From contig NW_020825326.1 of assembly GCF_003286085.1 (NCBI RefSeq), positions 744,001 through 808,000 on the forward strand: a stretch of DNA of 64,000 nt. Direction: 5' to 3'. How positions within the stretch are numbered: position 1 is the stretch's first letter; each line of letters starts with the position of its first letter. A model generated the notes under the pieces. That model saw only the letters and a list, made by a program, of their open reading frames with translations. It searched no databases and was not told the origin of the DNA. Of the stretch, positions 11,247 to 23,400 are shown piece by piece. Source of the DNA: Drosophila persimilis (taxonomy: Eukaryota; Arthropoda; Insecta; Diptera; Drosophilidae). The position numbers and the translations under genes were made by a program.

Positions 11247-11966
11247 ACTAGGGGTAACGCTGTGAGTAGCTGCTGCGACCGCAACTCTACATTTATACCT
11301 GATACTTAGTCAGTATGGCTCTCCTCCGGCAGATGGCGCGTACATTGAGCGACAAAAAGTGCGTGCGAGAGGGACAGAAAATCAGTCAGAACGTGTCGCC
11401 GGGCCGAAAATTGATTTGTTACTTTTGTCTATAATAAAATGTCAAAATTTGGTTGCTCTAGCTCTTATAGTCTCTAAGATCTAAGCTTTCACTTGTTTAA
11501 ATAGGCAAAGCCGACCAGGAAAAGTGTGTATTAGAGAGACAGAGCGAGAAAGAATGAAATAGTTTTCTTAATTCTGGCTATAATAATAATATGATCTGGT
11601 TCAGATTCTGCAGTCTAGAATATATAGTCATTCTGTATAATTCTGTTCTTTTGAATTTCTCCTGAATTCAAAAATGTGTATACCACAAACTTTCGTCCTT
11701 TGTAGGGGGCGGTGCAAAGTTTGTAAATACACTTGTAACAATGACATATCACAAAAGTCTGGATACAAAACGTCGTTGCTATAGCTCTTACAGTCTCTGA
11801 GCACCAGGCGCTCATACAGACATGGCTCAATCGACTCGGCTATTGATGCTGATCAAGAATGTATGCACTTTATGGGGTCGAAAACGTTTCCTTCTGGACG
11901 TTACACACATCCATTTTCACCACAAATCTTATATACGCCCATATTCTTTGTGAGTATCGGGTATAA
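11247..11966 (-). mobile_element. DINE-1/mini-me-like repeat nested in the mariner
   Basis: It begins AGGGGTAACGCTGTGAG with the terminal hairpin, followed by TATACCTGATAC, and ends in GAGTATCGGGTATA. The (GTCY)n core has almost collapsed: only CAGACATGGC remains. It interrupts the mariner coding frame just after the second helix-turn-helix. Confidence 0.65.
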
Positions 11967-12296
11967 AAAGTCACACAAGGCAAAAGGAACAGCGTTCTCA
12001 TGCCCAATTTTTCATGCAGGATGTGACTTATGCGTTCTTTTGAGATGGCTACTGATTCAGCTATCTCACGCACCTTTAATCGGCGATCTGCCTATACGAG
12101 ATCGTCGATTTTTGTTACGTTGTCCTCCATGGTAGCCATTTTCGGGCTCATCAAAAACCGACATGTGATCACATTCAAGCTCACTAAACCAATTGTTGAT
12201 GGTCGCCATCAAAGGAGGCGAGCCGCCGTACACAGCATCCAAAGTGTCTTTGATTTCGCTGTGCAATTTCCCTTCCAAGCATAAGAATCGAATCAC

Positions 12297-15088
12297 CGAC
12301 CTATGTACATATATTGCTCTTTTTCCATTTTCATAAAATCAGCTGACAAGCCCGCTTCCACACGTGGTCTAAAAACTATGACTACGACTCGGCTAAAATT
12401 TTGACAGTAGCGGTCTAAAAGAATGAACGATGAACGAATGAACACGATAGTTAATCTCTTTTGCTATAGGGCCCATAGGCACCATAGGGCGGTGATGACA
12501 TCCCCTTTGATTTTCATGAATTCTTTAGTTTATAAACTCGAGTGGATCACATTCGAGGGCTCATCAAGCGGTTGTGGTTGTGCGGACAAGTGGTTTTTAT
12601 GCAATCGGGGTCATTAGCTCTGGACCGAGCTCTTTAATATAATATATAATTATTTTGATTGATTTTCTTTTAGAACTATTCAATAGTTTGTATTTGTATG
12701 TATGTATGTACATATATGTACACATATAAAGTTTACTAATACATTTTTCGACAGTCTTCAAATACATACGTATATACGTATATACGTACATACGTACATA
12801 TGTATGAATCGGCATTCAATTAAGAATATCCTGTGGTCCAATTCGAAGGATTTCCGATCTGAGGGGCCTGATTAGGGGTTTACATTGGGGTCACCAATTT
12901 TGGTCCAAGCAAAACGCAAATCTTGTCAAATGGAATATTTAATAAAAAAATATATATAAGTATATATAGAGGCATGTTTCATCATATATATATGTATATA
13001 TTCTGCTAGATTTATGTGTACAAATATATTATTTTTTTTTTTCATTTCATTTGTATGACATTTTGGAATGAATTTTAATGCATTATATCAGTGTTTCTCG
13101 GCATGGGGTTTTTTTTTTGTATGTGTTTAGGGGTATGTGTATGATTTAATCGCTACATAGGCACGTCAGTTCTATTTGTTGATGCTGCTTCCAGTGGATC
13201 CTTAAATATACTTGATTGTAAACATATAAATACATCATATTTATGTATGGATGTATGTATGTATGTATTCATATACCTTTAGACTTTTTATCATTTATTA
13301 AAGTTTTAACTTTTGCATTTTATACAAAAAATATGCATTATAATTGTTTTAGTCATAAAGGAAAAAAAAAAACAAAGTATACTCTATTTAGTCATTTACT
13401 TGCACATAAATGTAGATCTTATATGTAGTGTTTTTTATAGACATATGCATGTATAAATACAGACTGTATATAGAAAATACTAAATGTGTATGCATGTATG
13501 TGTGGGAGGGAATCATTCATTGATCTTGATCGAGTGATTGATTGATTGATTTATTGCTAATGGCTGTCCTAAAAGCAATTACAATTTCAAATTGTTGTAG
13601 AAAAATATGTCAACATAAATATATATAAACCTCTATTCAATATTATATCCTCTCTCTCTCTTTTTCTCTGTTGCGTTCTTTCTCTATTTCCCTATTTCTC
13701 TCTCTCGCTCTCTCTCCCCCTCTTTTTCTCTCTCTCTCTCTCCATCATTCCATAATGTTTAAATGTTTAAAATATATAATTGCTAAGCTTAGCTATAAGT
13801 AAATACAGGATCGCACTTCTTCCATAATCTGTTTTCTCCCTTTGCTCCTTTCCTTCAACGATTCTTGTTTCGCTTTGTTCTTTTGTGGTGGTTTTACTCT
13901 TTTAACTAATAATTGCCTATAAATATTAACATTGTCATTCTGTCTTGTTCGATGGGGGGCAAAGAAAGAGCAGGTATGAGATAATACATACGTATATCCC
14001 TGCTATGGAATGGCTTTAAGAATTATTTATATTGAGTGCCGTTCTTTGCGAGCTAGTAGATATTTAATTCGCACTTTAAGACGGTCAATTAATGTGTAAT
14101 CCATTTGCATTTTATCAATTCATATTTTATACAAAAAAAAAACAATCTTAATCACAGTTATTGTATGGTATCGTATAAAGATAATCCTTCCAGCAAATCG
14201 GTTTTTAAAAATGTGCTCTAGTCAAATTGCAATATTCCAAAAGTGGAAAGACACAAATACAATAGGGAATACTGCTATATATTATTCAGGTAGTAAAGAA
14301 TTCAGTTTACAGATTACACATGATCCACGATCAGTATCAAGAATCAAACAAGGGACCTCTTATAGGAAACACAATTATCCCATTGGTTTACTTAAAAACA
14401 ACTGAAGTGATACATTATTCACTAAATTCAAGCAATTCATGGAAATAGCTTATTGCTTAATGGGGAATTCTCAAGCAAGTTAGTGCAGTTGATTTTAATA
14501 TATTTTCGGAAGTGTTTCTGATTTGTACTTTTCATGTGACCTACAGCATAGTATAAATCGTAGACCTGGTCGAGTAGTTCCCACTAATTTTTCGGTCTGA
14601 TTTGTAATTTCAAACAACACAAATGCCGAAAGTAGGGAAATTTTTAAAGGCGTTTTTATATTGCCTTCACACTTTGAAAAAGAGTTTTATAACATGTAAC
14701 ATATACGCCATCGACATCGATTTTTAGAATGTTTTTTTTTTTTTAATTTGAAATTTTTAACTGTAACTGCTCACGAATAGTTAGTGATATTCTGCAGTAT
14801 ATTGTTTCATACATTTTTGACTTAAATATGAGGAGGTGGCATGCATGGAAGTGGCATGCCATTCATCAGAGGAACAAAATATCTATGTGTATGTATGTAT
14901 GCACAATTGGAAAGAACAATTTTGAATTAAATTAACAATATGTTCAATATGTTACACCAATCAAACGCACAAACGTCAATCATGTTTTGTTTTCCCAACG
15001 TATAAAAACGAGCACGACTTTTATCATTTCACTTTGATTGATATTAATAATGAAATTTTAATTTAGTAGTAAATTTGTTCACAATGCT
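12297..15088. other. AT-rich intergenic stretch, no gene seen
   Basis: No protein-like frame or known transposon part was found. Notable composition: TATG/TACG microsatellites at 12690-12800 and 13240-13275, and a CT-rich tract at 13650-13745, which is GA-rich on the strand of the ZAD gene. It lies downstream of that gene's 3' end. Confidence 0.4.
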
Positions 15089-15376
15089 TGTATGACATTA
15101 CACTTAGCTAGCTGTCTTATCCCAAAGACAGAGATATCACGAGACATAACGGTTAAAATCGTATCCAAATCGTATGCCCAAACGATGTCTTAAAGCCGGT
15201 CAATCCGTTTTTTTTAGCCAACTTATATCTGCAAAAGTATAACAGTCTACCAATTCTGCCGCTGTGCCACCAGATCAACTAAAATCCAAACTAACGCATA
15301 TATTTCTCTCACTCTCACTCCCGTAAAACTATCTCTGTCTTTCAGATAAGACACACAGCTAAGTCTATTTTCATAC
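15089..15376. repeat. Small MITE-like element with inverted ends
   Basis: About 288 bp. The left arm contains CTTAGCTAGCTGTCTTATC and AAAGACAGAGATA (15103-15135). The right arm read on the opposite strand contains CTTAGCTGTGTGTCTTATC and GAAAGACAGAGATA (15330-15363). Matching continues outward through GTATGA on both sides, giving arms of roughly 45 bp. No coding sequence is present and no clear target duplication was found. Confidence 0.55.
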
Positions 15377-15542
15377 GACCCTAAAGCAAGCAGTGAACGT
15401 TAGTTAGTGATGGCCATCGCATAAGGTTGCATTAATCATCGATAACTGATTCGTACATAGATTTTACATAGAATTATGTTTTTCGAACGAATTTTATATA
15501 CGTTTTGATTAAAAAGTAAAGCAAAGTTTCGAGCTTAAGGAT

Positions 15543-15548
15543 TTATTT
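15543..15548 (-). terminator. Candidate polyadenylation signal of the ZAD gene
   Basis: AATAAA on the minus strand, about 880 bases after the stop codon at 16424. It is the first clear AATAAA I found downstream. Other variants may be used, so this is tentative. Confidence 0.25.
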
Positions 15549-16423
15549 CAGGTTAGCGAAAGTTTTGAATTTGTATTGACTATCCTCTTCTCTTTCTCTT
15601 CCTCCCTCGCTTTTTACTGTTCTCATCCTGGTTATTATCTTGAAGATACATATATCTGTGTTCCTATGTTTAGTTTAGTGTTATTTTTGTTATAATTGCA
15701 CTTATGTTGCTAGCTTTCTTGTGTTGCCCGTTATATAACTCTCTACTACTCTTGTCTCTTGATGCTGTTTGTTCGGCTTTCATTTGCTTTGTTCTGTTTC
15801 CTGTTGTTCTGCTGTTGTTTGTCATTCGTTTAGTTGTTTTATACATTAATTTAACTAAATTAAAGTTCAGTGCTGAGTAAATTGCATACGTGCGTAGGTG
15901 AAATCCACTGATGAATGGGCAATATTTGCAATGCGAATCTTTGAATCCATTTCCCACAAACTGCGATATGCAATCAATGAATATAAATAATATGTGACCA
16001 AAACTAACAACTAAATGTGTGTCCCTCTGTACAAGAGGGAGATGCCTGGAAAACCACATGGACCGCGGAAATGGTTTTCCTGGAATGAACACGCTATGTG
16101 CATAAGTGTGGCTGTGTGTGGATTGATTAGTGGTTGCGCGACATTCTAGGAATGCTTACCATATATTTTTGATATATATCTAGTTCTACCTATACATCTA
16201 CACGTATATGTATATATCTATGTATATCTCATATTGAATACAATTTTATATTACAGAGAGCGATCCTCTATCTCTCCCTCAAATACTTTATAAAAAATAC
16301 AAATTGTGCCGATCTATCCAAGATTTATAATACCTAAAATTATGGGGCGCAGTGCAGTTGTGCCTGTGTACAGAGAATGCCAGGAGGTGCCAGGGGGTGA
16401 CATTGCGCCTGTGCTCTATTCAT

Positions 16424-17498
16424 TCAGCGCGTGAAGGCACTGAGAAAATGTGGTCCGCCCATATCGAACTGCTGCTGCTCGTATCCATCATCGACTCCGA
16501 CAAAGCTGTGGCTGCTACTCACTCCACTGCTGGCACCCACGCCCATTCCCACTCCTCCGACGGCAAGCGCCGCTGCAACTGTGGCCGCTTTTATCTGGCT
16601 GATGGCCAGCATGGAGGGCTTGTCGCCTGGCTTCCAGCGACGATGAATACCCATCGACTTGAGCTTCTGGCAGACGGATGATGGCGAAATGTTGATGCCT
16701 TTTTCGGCCAGGCGGGCTGAAACTTTCCAGTACTGGATGTTGCTATCCTCTTCGATCAGTTCGAGTATCTCCCGGGTGATATTCTTATCCCGAAGCTCCC
16801 GTTCGGCAGCCTTCAGGCGGCGACGCGGAAGCGGAAGCTGTGGCTGCTGCTGTTGAGGCTGCTGTGGGGGCTGCTGTTGAAAGTGTGATGTGTCCGCTGG
16901 CGTCTGAAGACGCAACTGTTGCTGTTGCTGCTGCTGCTGCTGCTGCTGCTGTTGCTGGCGGATCAGCTCCTGCCGTTGGCGCTGCTGCTTAATGCGCTCC
17001 ATCTGCTCAAGCTGCTGCTGTTGTTGTCGCTGCATTTCCTGCTGCAGCCCCTTCTGACGCTCCTGCCGCTCTTGCTCTGCCTGCTGCAGTGCCTGTTGAT
17101 GCTGGTGTACCTGCTGTAGTTCCTGCTCCTGGGCCAACTGCTGAGCATGCTGCTCCTTGGCGGATGCCACATCCGTTTGACGCGCATCGTCGCCTAGCGC
17201 TGAATGACGTCCTTCGGTGCGCTTGTTGCGATAGGAAAGGGGCACGCCCTTTAGTATTGCATCGCGCACCTTCCAGGCCGTCATCTGCGATACGTTGAGC
17301 GCTCGGGCTATCTCCATAGTCGACGAGTTCTGGGCCACAAGAAGCTTGGCCATGGCGTACTTCTCGTCATCGATGAAGACGTTCGGCTTGCGTGGCTTCT
17401 TCGCAGAACCAGAACCAGCCGCTGACGCTGGCGTTGCAGTCGCGCCTGGATGGGGCGCTGTGACGGCGACGGTGTTGTTGCTGCTGTTGCTGCCATTG
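16424..17498 (-). CDS. ZAD gene exon 7: helix-turn-helix B, poly-Gln linker, module C, stop
   Basis: After an Asn/Ser and Ala-rich lead with basic AKKPRKPNV comes helix-turn-helix B: DDEKYAMAKLLVAQNSSTME, IARALNVSQMTAWKVRDAIL and KGVPL (881-923). A Gln-rich coiled linker follows, with up to 15 consecutive Gln codons (mostly CAG). Module C then reads NITREILELIEEDSNIQYWK, VSARLAEKGINISPSSVCQK and LKSMGIHRRW. Its pattern of LAEKGI.IS.S.V...L...GI.RR resembles the second helix-turn-helix of Tc1/paired-type transposases. It ends in an Ala/Gly-rich tail and SAFTR followed by a stop at 16424. Confidence 0.8.
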
Positions 17499-20400
17499 CT
17501 GCGGGGATGAAGAGAGGATCTATTAGCGGGAGTCCCTGACGGAAACTGGACTGTTGTCTCACCTCTCGTTGCTGTTCATGTGGGCCATGGAACGTAGGGA
17601 GAGGTTCACGGGAAGGGCATGGCTGCACCGGGAAGAGGAAAATTTTAATTCTAATACGGTAGATATTGATTATAGGTATGTACATTTTATAATGAATAGA
17701 AACAATAAGCAGTTTTAGCATCGAAGAGTTTCTTCGTATTACAATTAGTACTTTTTATACCCGTACATATGTATATTCGATTTTTAGTGGATGAAAATGT
17801 GTGACAATAATGTATATCTTGCAATCTTCTTCTCTTTCTTGCGACTAGTATCTAATTTGTACTGATGACTGTACATACATATGTATATTAAACCACATTG
17901 TTTTTTGGCAGAAGATGGTTGTCTCTAGCGGGAAACTGCAGCTTTCTACTTTTTCAGGCTATAACTCCCTAATCTGTGTTATACAACTCACAGCTCGTTT
18001 GTTTCATCGTGAAAAACACAAACATGTACATATTCTATAAGAAATCTTTATCCGATTTCCCGCTGCCAGAAAGTAGAGCCATCAGATGCCCTTCTCAGTC
18101 TCAAGGTCACAAGGAACTGGTTGCGTGTTTCATATCGTGTTATATTGATTGCGATATATTATTTTATTTTCTTCATGCTGCCCTATGACTGCGTTTTTCC
18201 AGGGGACGGTGCAGGTGACAGACATGGCTATATCGAATCAAGAATATTCATGTACATATGTATGTACTTTACATACACATTCATGAATCGAATATACCCC
18301 TGTTCTCCTTGAGCGACGGGTATAAAGAGCATTACCCACAAGATCTTAAAAGTTCTTCTGGTTCTTAAAATATTTGTTTGTTTTTAAAGTCACCTCAACT
18401 AATTTTGTATATTAATTATGCTGTCGCAATTTTAAGATGTATTTACTTCCATTTTGTCAATTATAACAATAACAAATAACAATAACAATAAAAAAAAAAA
18501 TGCATAATTAAGCTGGGGGACGTTCATTGCTTTAGGTCTCTCTTTTTGGCGTTAACTTTTTGGTTTTTCTGCACTTCTTCCTTGAACTGCTTGTACAGAG
18601 ATGCAGAGCACGGTCTGCTCTGCTTGGTTCTGCTACTGCTACTGTTTGCTTGTCTTCTACTTCTCTCTATATATGTCTATTATATGTATATATTTGTATC
18701 CTATATATATTTACTTCCCCTAGTCGAGCTCATTGTTTCTCATCTGCACGCATGCTTTTCATTCCTCAACATTTTTTCTTACTTCTTCCTGCGCGCTCAT
18801 CTCATCTTATGCTCCAGATGCAAAATTGTGACTTACATGACGGCGGGCGGAAAGCGGGTGAGCATCGGCAATCCTCCATTGTGGGCTGGCTTTTGCTGAT
18901 GCTGTAGCTGCTCCCGATGCTGTTGCTGCTGGTGTAGCTGTAACTGCTGGGCGTTGACGATGTGTGGAAAGTGCTGCGACTCGGCCAGCAAACGCTTGTA
19001 CACCTCGACAGTCGGTCGCGAGGGCACATGCACTGGCACCTGGACTGGAGCTGGGGCCAACGGTGGAGGCGGGGGCGACACGGAGTTGGCCCCGCCCGCA
19101 TTAGGATGACGCTCGTTCTCGTTTCCCTCGTAGGGGTCGTGCTCGACGGGATCAGAGTCGGGATCAGGGTCTTCCAGCTGACCACGCATATCATACCCAT
19201 TGTGGAGCAGGCTGCACACGGCATCCTCGTCGCCCATGTAGCCGGCTGTTTCCTCTGCACCAATTTCATCCGCCCCGCACTCGTCGCCCAAGGCCAGCGA
19301 GTTGTGGAGTTGGTGCTGATGCTGGAGGTGGAGCTGCTGCTGCTCCTCGTCCTCGCTGTCCTGTCGTTCCTCCTTGATCAGGCCCAGGCCGAGGTGGCCA
19401 AAGGGCAAACTCAGATGTTGATGCTCCCGCTCCCGCTCCCGCTCAGCTGCTGCGGTTGCAACTGCAACTGCGGTTGCAGCTGCCGAGGCGACTGCAGCCT
19501 CTTCCTGTTGCTGCTGTTGCTGGAGCGCTTGGATATGCTGCTGCTGTTGATGGAGCTGCTCTTCAGCGGCCTGGTCCACCACACGCTCGTGCAGACTGAC
19601 TCCGTTAACGAGGCTCTTGCGCAGACGCCAGGCAAATGTGCGCGAGATGTTCAGCTCGTTGGCGATCACCGTGGTGGTGGCCTCGCGCAGGATCAGCTGC
19701 TTGGCCAGGGCGATCTTCTTGGCGTCTAGCTTAATACGGGTACGGCCCTTCCGCTTGTTAACCAAGCCCAGCCTGAAAGGTAGCGAAAAATGATGGTCAG
19801 GGAATGACAGTGGAAACTGTGTGTGCAGATTAGTAATTAGTAATCCTCCCACTCACTTGCGGTTGTTCACGTGGAGATCCGGAGCTGTGGGCTTGCGTGC
19901 AGCCCCTGCTCCTGCTCCTGCTCCACCTCCAGAGGCTGGGACCCGCTTGGGGAAGTTGTTAAACTGCACAATGTTCTGCTTAAAGAGCTGCTGCAGGGGC
20001 CTGCGGGTACAAGGGAAAACGGGAGTCAGTACAGTTAGCACAGGCGATTGGAGAACCACTAACATCTTGGCCGCCTTGGAGGGACAGCCGGTGCGCTTGT
20101 GCCAGCCCAGATGGTGGCCCGTGGGAAAGAGGACATGGCAGTCCGAACATTGCATGGGCCGACTAAAACCAGAGAGAGACGCAGATTATTATCAGAATTC
20201 GAATTCGAATACCAGCACGTGGCTGCCACTTACGTTTGGTTGCGCCGCTTCTTCACGCAGCGACCGCGTCGGATGTGTTTCTCCAGGAATCGCTTGTAAA
20301 AGTAGGTCTTGCGGCAATTGCTGCACTCGTAGACGGGCCCCGGAGCGCCGTGGACACTCTGCATATGCGCCTTCAGGATCTGCTTCATGTCGAAGGTCTG

Positions 20401-23400
20401 GTAGCAGTGCGGACACTGGAATCCTTGCACGCGCATTACCTGTCCAGCCTCATTGGCCGCCACAATGGCCTCTGAGTGGTCGGCGCCGTCTGGGCCGATC
20501 ATAGAATCATCGCCGGGCGTAATTAGCTCGATTTCTGGAATCAGGGGCAGTGTCATCTCCTCGTCATCGTCATCCTCATCCACCTCGAGCTGGTGGTCGA
20601 GATCTAGATCGTGACCAGGCAAACCGGCGCCACCGTTAGGGAACTTGTTCATCTGGTGCTGCATATACTCCTGCATCAGGCGAATGGAGTTGAAGTCGAA
20701 CGGCTCCTTGGAGTGGCCGTCGTGGACGGGTATCTCGCCATCGTCGACATGGTCGGGTGACTCTTCATGGGTCATCACCTCCAAATCCTCTTCGCCATCC
20801 GCCAGCGCCACCCCATTGCTGAGTTCGATGCCAGACTGATCCTGCTGCTCGTCATCGAACAGAGACCTTTGCCGATCATCCAGGACCAACTGCAGTTCCC
20901 CCTGCTCCACATCCTCATCATTGGGATCTTCGACCAGGTGCCCATTGATGGCATCTCCATGACCATTCTGTAGACGCGACCCCGCGTCTCCAGCTACGCT
21001 CCCATTATCATTGTCATTGCCATTGGGATTGGGATTGGGATTGGGATTGGCATTTGCATTTGCGTTGTCGTTGTCCTCCTCTTCGTCATCGTCGGAGCTG
21101 GTACTGGAGGAGCTGCTTCCGCTACCGGTAGTACTGCCACTGGCGGTGCCACTGCTGCTGGCAGTGCTGCAGCCTCTGCTCTTGGCCCGGTCCCCGCTGG
21201 CAGCATCTTTCCTAGTTTCTCCTCCCGTCTCCTGCTTCTCCAAACCGTGGATCTTCTTCAGTAACAGTTGCTGACGGTAAAATCTGTCCGCATCCTCGCA
21301 TTTCTTCTTGAACAGGTAGGCCGAGACCGCGGTCTTGGCGCAGTCTACGCAGACCTGCTGCGGCAACGTGTCGTTCTTAGTGATCTTTAAAATAAATCAA
21401 AGAATTAATTCGAATTAATTTAAATATTACAAAGTGAAACGGCTCACAGACCAGACCTTGGCGGGTCTCCCAAGAAGAATGCCTGAATGTTTGAAAACAA
21501 AATAGTGATGCAATTTTCATAAGAATGAAAACCACAAATATACAAACTGGGAGCGACTCCATTCACATTCGGGACAAGGGACACTCCGCCACTCCCTTTC
21601 TCTAACAAGCCCATACCACACGGAACATGTCAGCTGCGGCGAAAAAATAGTACCAGAATACAAATGTGTCTGTATTGATGGTTTCTGATTAAACAACGGT
21701 TTTTATGTACTTTTGCGAACGGATCTATGGTAAAACTGTAAGGCTTAAGTTAACTTCAGATGAAAATATTTCAAGTGAAAAGGATTTATTCAGAAACTAA
21801 GGCGGCAACAAAAAAAAAAATCGATTCATCTGATGTTCGCATCTTACGGGATATTGGCATATTGGGATATTGGGATATTGGGATATTGGGATATTGAGCC
21901 ACGAATCATGCAGGATACGCCAAAGATATTTATTGTTCTTTGGTTTCGCATTAATACCATATTTTTAAACTTCCCCCAAATGTTTGCAATGGGCTTCCAA
22001 TTTGAGGACTGAACAGACCAATCCATTATATTAGTGAGTTGTTCTCGAACCAATTTCCCGATCCCGATACTAAAAAGAGGGGTATAGGGGTATACTAGAT
22101 TTGTTTAACGCCTTGTTCTTAGTGCCTATAAGAGCTAGAGAAACGAAATTTTATCACATTTCACAGTTCACATTTCACACTGAACCAAGTTTGTTTCACA
22201 ATTTTGCCACGCCTTCTACCTCCCTCACAAACGACTAAAATCAGTGGTACCCACAATTTGAAGCTACGAGAAAGTCAAAAGAAACTAGAATCATAGTGAA
22301 TGACCATATCTTCCTGACTGCAGAATCTGAACCAGATCGGATCATTATTATAGCCAGACGGAAAGAATTGAATTTCAGTGTCTATGTAGCGTGGCCACGC
22401 AGCTTACTCATTCTCTGTATATAAAGTATATATATTCTTGATCAGCATCAATAGCCGAGTCGATTGAGCCATGTCTGTCTGTCCGTCTGGCCGTCCCTAT
22501 CAGCGCCTAGTGCTCAAAGACTATAAGAGCTAGAGCAATGACATTTTATATCCGAGCTTCTGTGATATGTCACTGTTACAAGAATATTTTAAAACCTCGC
22601 CCCACCCCTTTCCGCCCCCACAAAGGACGAAAATCTGTGGGTTGTTTTGAAACTTTGAAATATACGTTTTATAGTGAGATCGAACAGGAGTGTGGATACC
22701 AAATTTGGTTACTCTAGCCTTGATAGTCTCTGAGATTTGTGGATGCCCCAGATTTTCGTCCTTTGCGGGGGCGGAAGGAGGTGTGGCGAAATTTTGAAAC
22801 TAACTTGTCAAGGTCCGATATGTCAGGAGTGTGGATCAAAAATTTGGTTGCTCTAGCTTTTATAGTCTCTGAGATCTATGCGCTCACTTTTTACAATAGG
22901 CAAAACCGACCATGAGAACTGTGTGTTAGAGAGACACAGAGCGAGATAATGAAATTTTTTTCTTCATTCTGGCTATAATAATATTACGATCTGGTTCAGA
23001 TTTTGCGTTCTAGAAGATATGGTCATTCTCGACGATTCTGCGTTTTTGGTTTTTTTCGTATCCTTAAAATTGTGGATGCCACAGATTTTCGTCCTTTGTG
23101 GGGGAGGAAGTGGGCGGGGCGATGTTTTGAAATATACTTGTAACAGTGACATATCACAGAAGTCTGTATACTGCTGTATCGGGTAGTATGTAGAGTTGCG
23201 ATCGCATCAGCAACTCAAAACTTTCCTCCTCGTTTCTATATAGTTCCGTCCCGATATTATTTTCGAAGAATATGTAAATTAAGCTAATTAACCAATTGAC
23301 ATATGTATTTCAATCTTCAGTAACAATGATCTGAAAACCTATTAAAATAAGCAAAAGATCCCTTTTTGGTATTTTTTTGAATTTGTATATGTTATGTTTT

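Larger units (their letters stand above)
9781..12296 (-). mobile_element. Degenerate mariner transposon, interrupted by two insertions
   Basis: Two transposase pieces lie in the correct order on the minus strand. The N-terminal piece (12296 to about 11967) contains IRFLCLEGKLHSEIKDTLDA, VYGGSPPLMATINNWFSELE and, in a second frame, REIAESVAISKERISHILHE, which are the two helix-turn-helix motifs of mariner transposases. The C-terminal piece (about 9932-9781) contains NASTDAYFADLEKTYFSDGL followed by KCIDLKGDYVDK and a stop, the usual mariner tail. The catalytic middle is missing or unrecognisable. The gap holds a Transib-like element (9938-11213) and a DINE-like copy (11247-11966), both younger than the mariner. 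Confidence 0.7.

Noticed and set aside
18962..19729. 255-residue plus-strand frame
   Set aside because: It is antisense to exon 5, with Leu/Leu-rich translation of CAG/CTG tracts. It is a shadow of the real exon.
20230..21366. A stand-alone 378-residue zinc-finger gene starting at a TTG
   Set aside because: There is no ATG. The frame starts at an acceptor site at 21384 and ends at a GTAAGT donor, so it is an internal exon.
21391..21640. A first exon just upstream of 21384 (for example a CPEC-containing frame near 21580)
   Set aside because: No GT donor in the right place and no ZAD pattern. The exon at 30579-30701 fits phase and spacing exactly.
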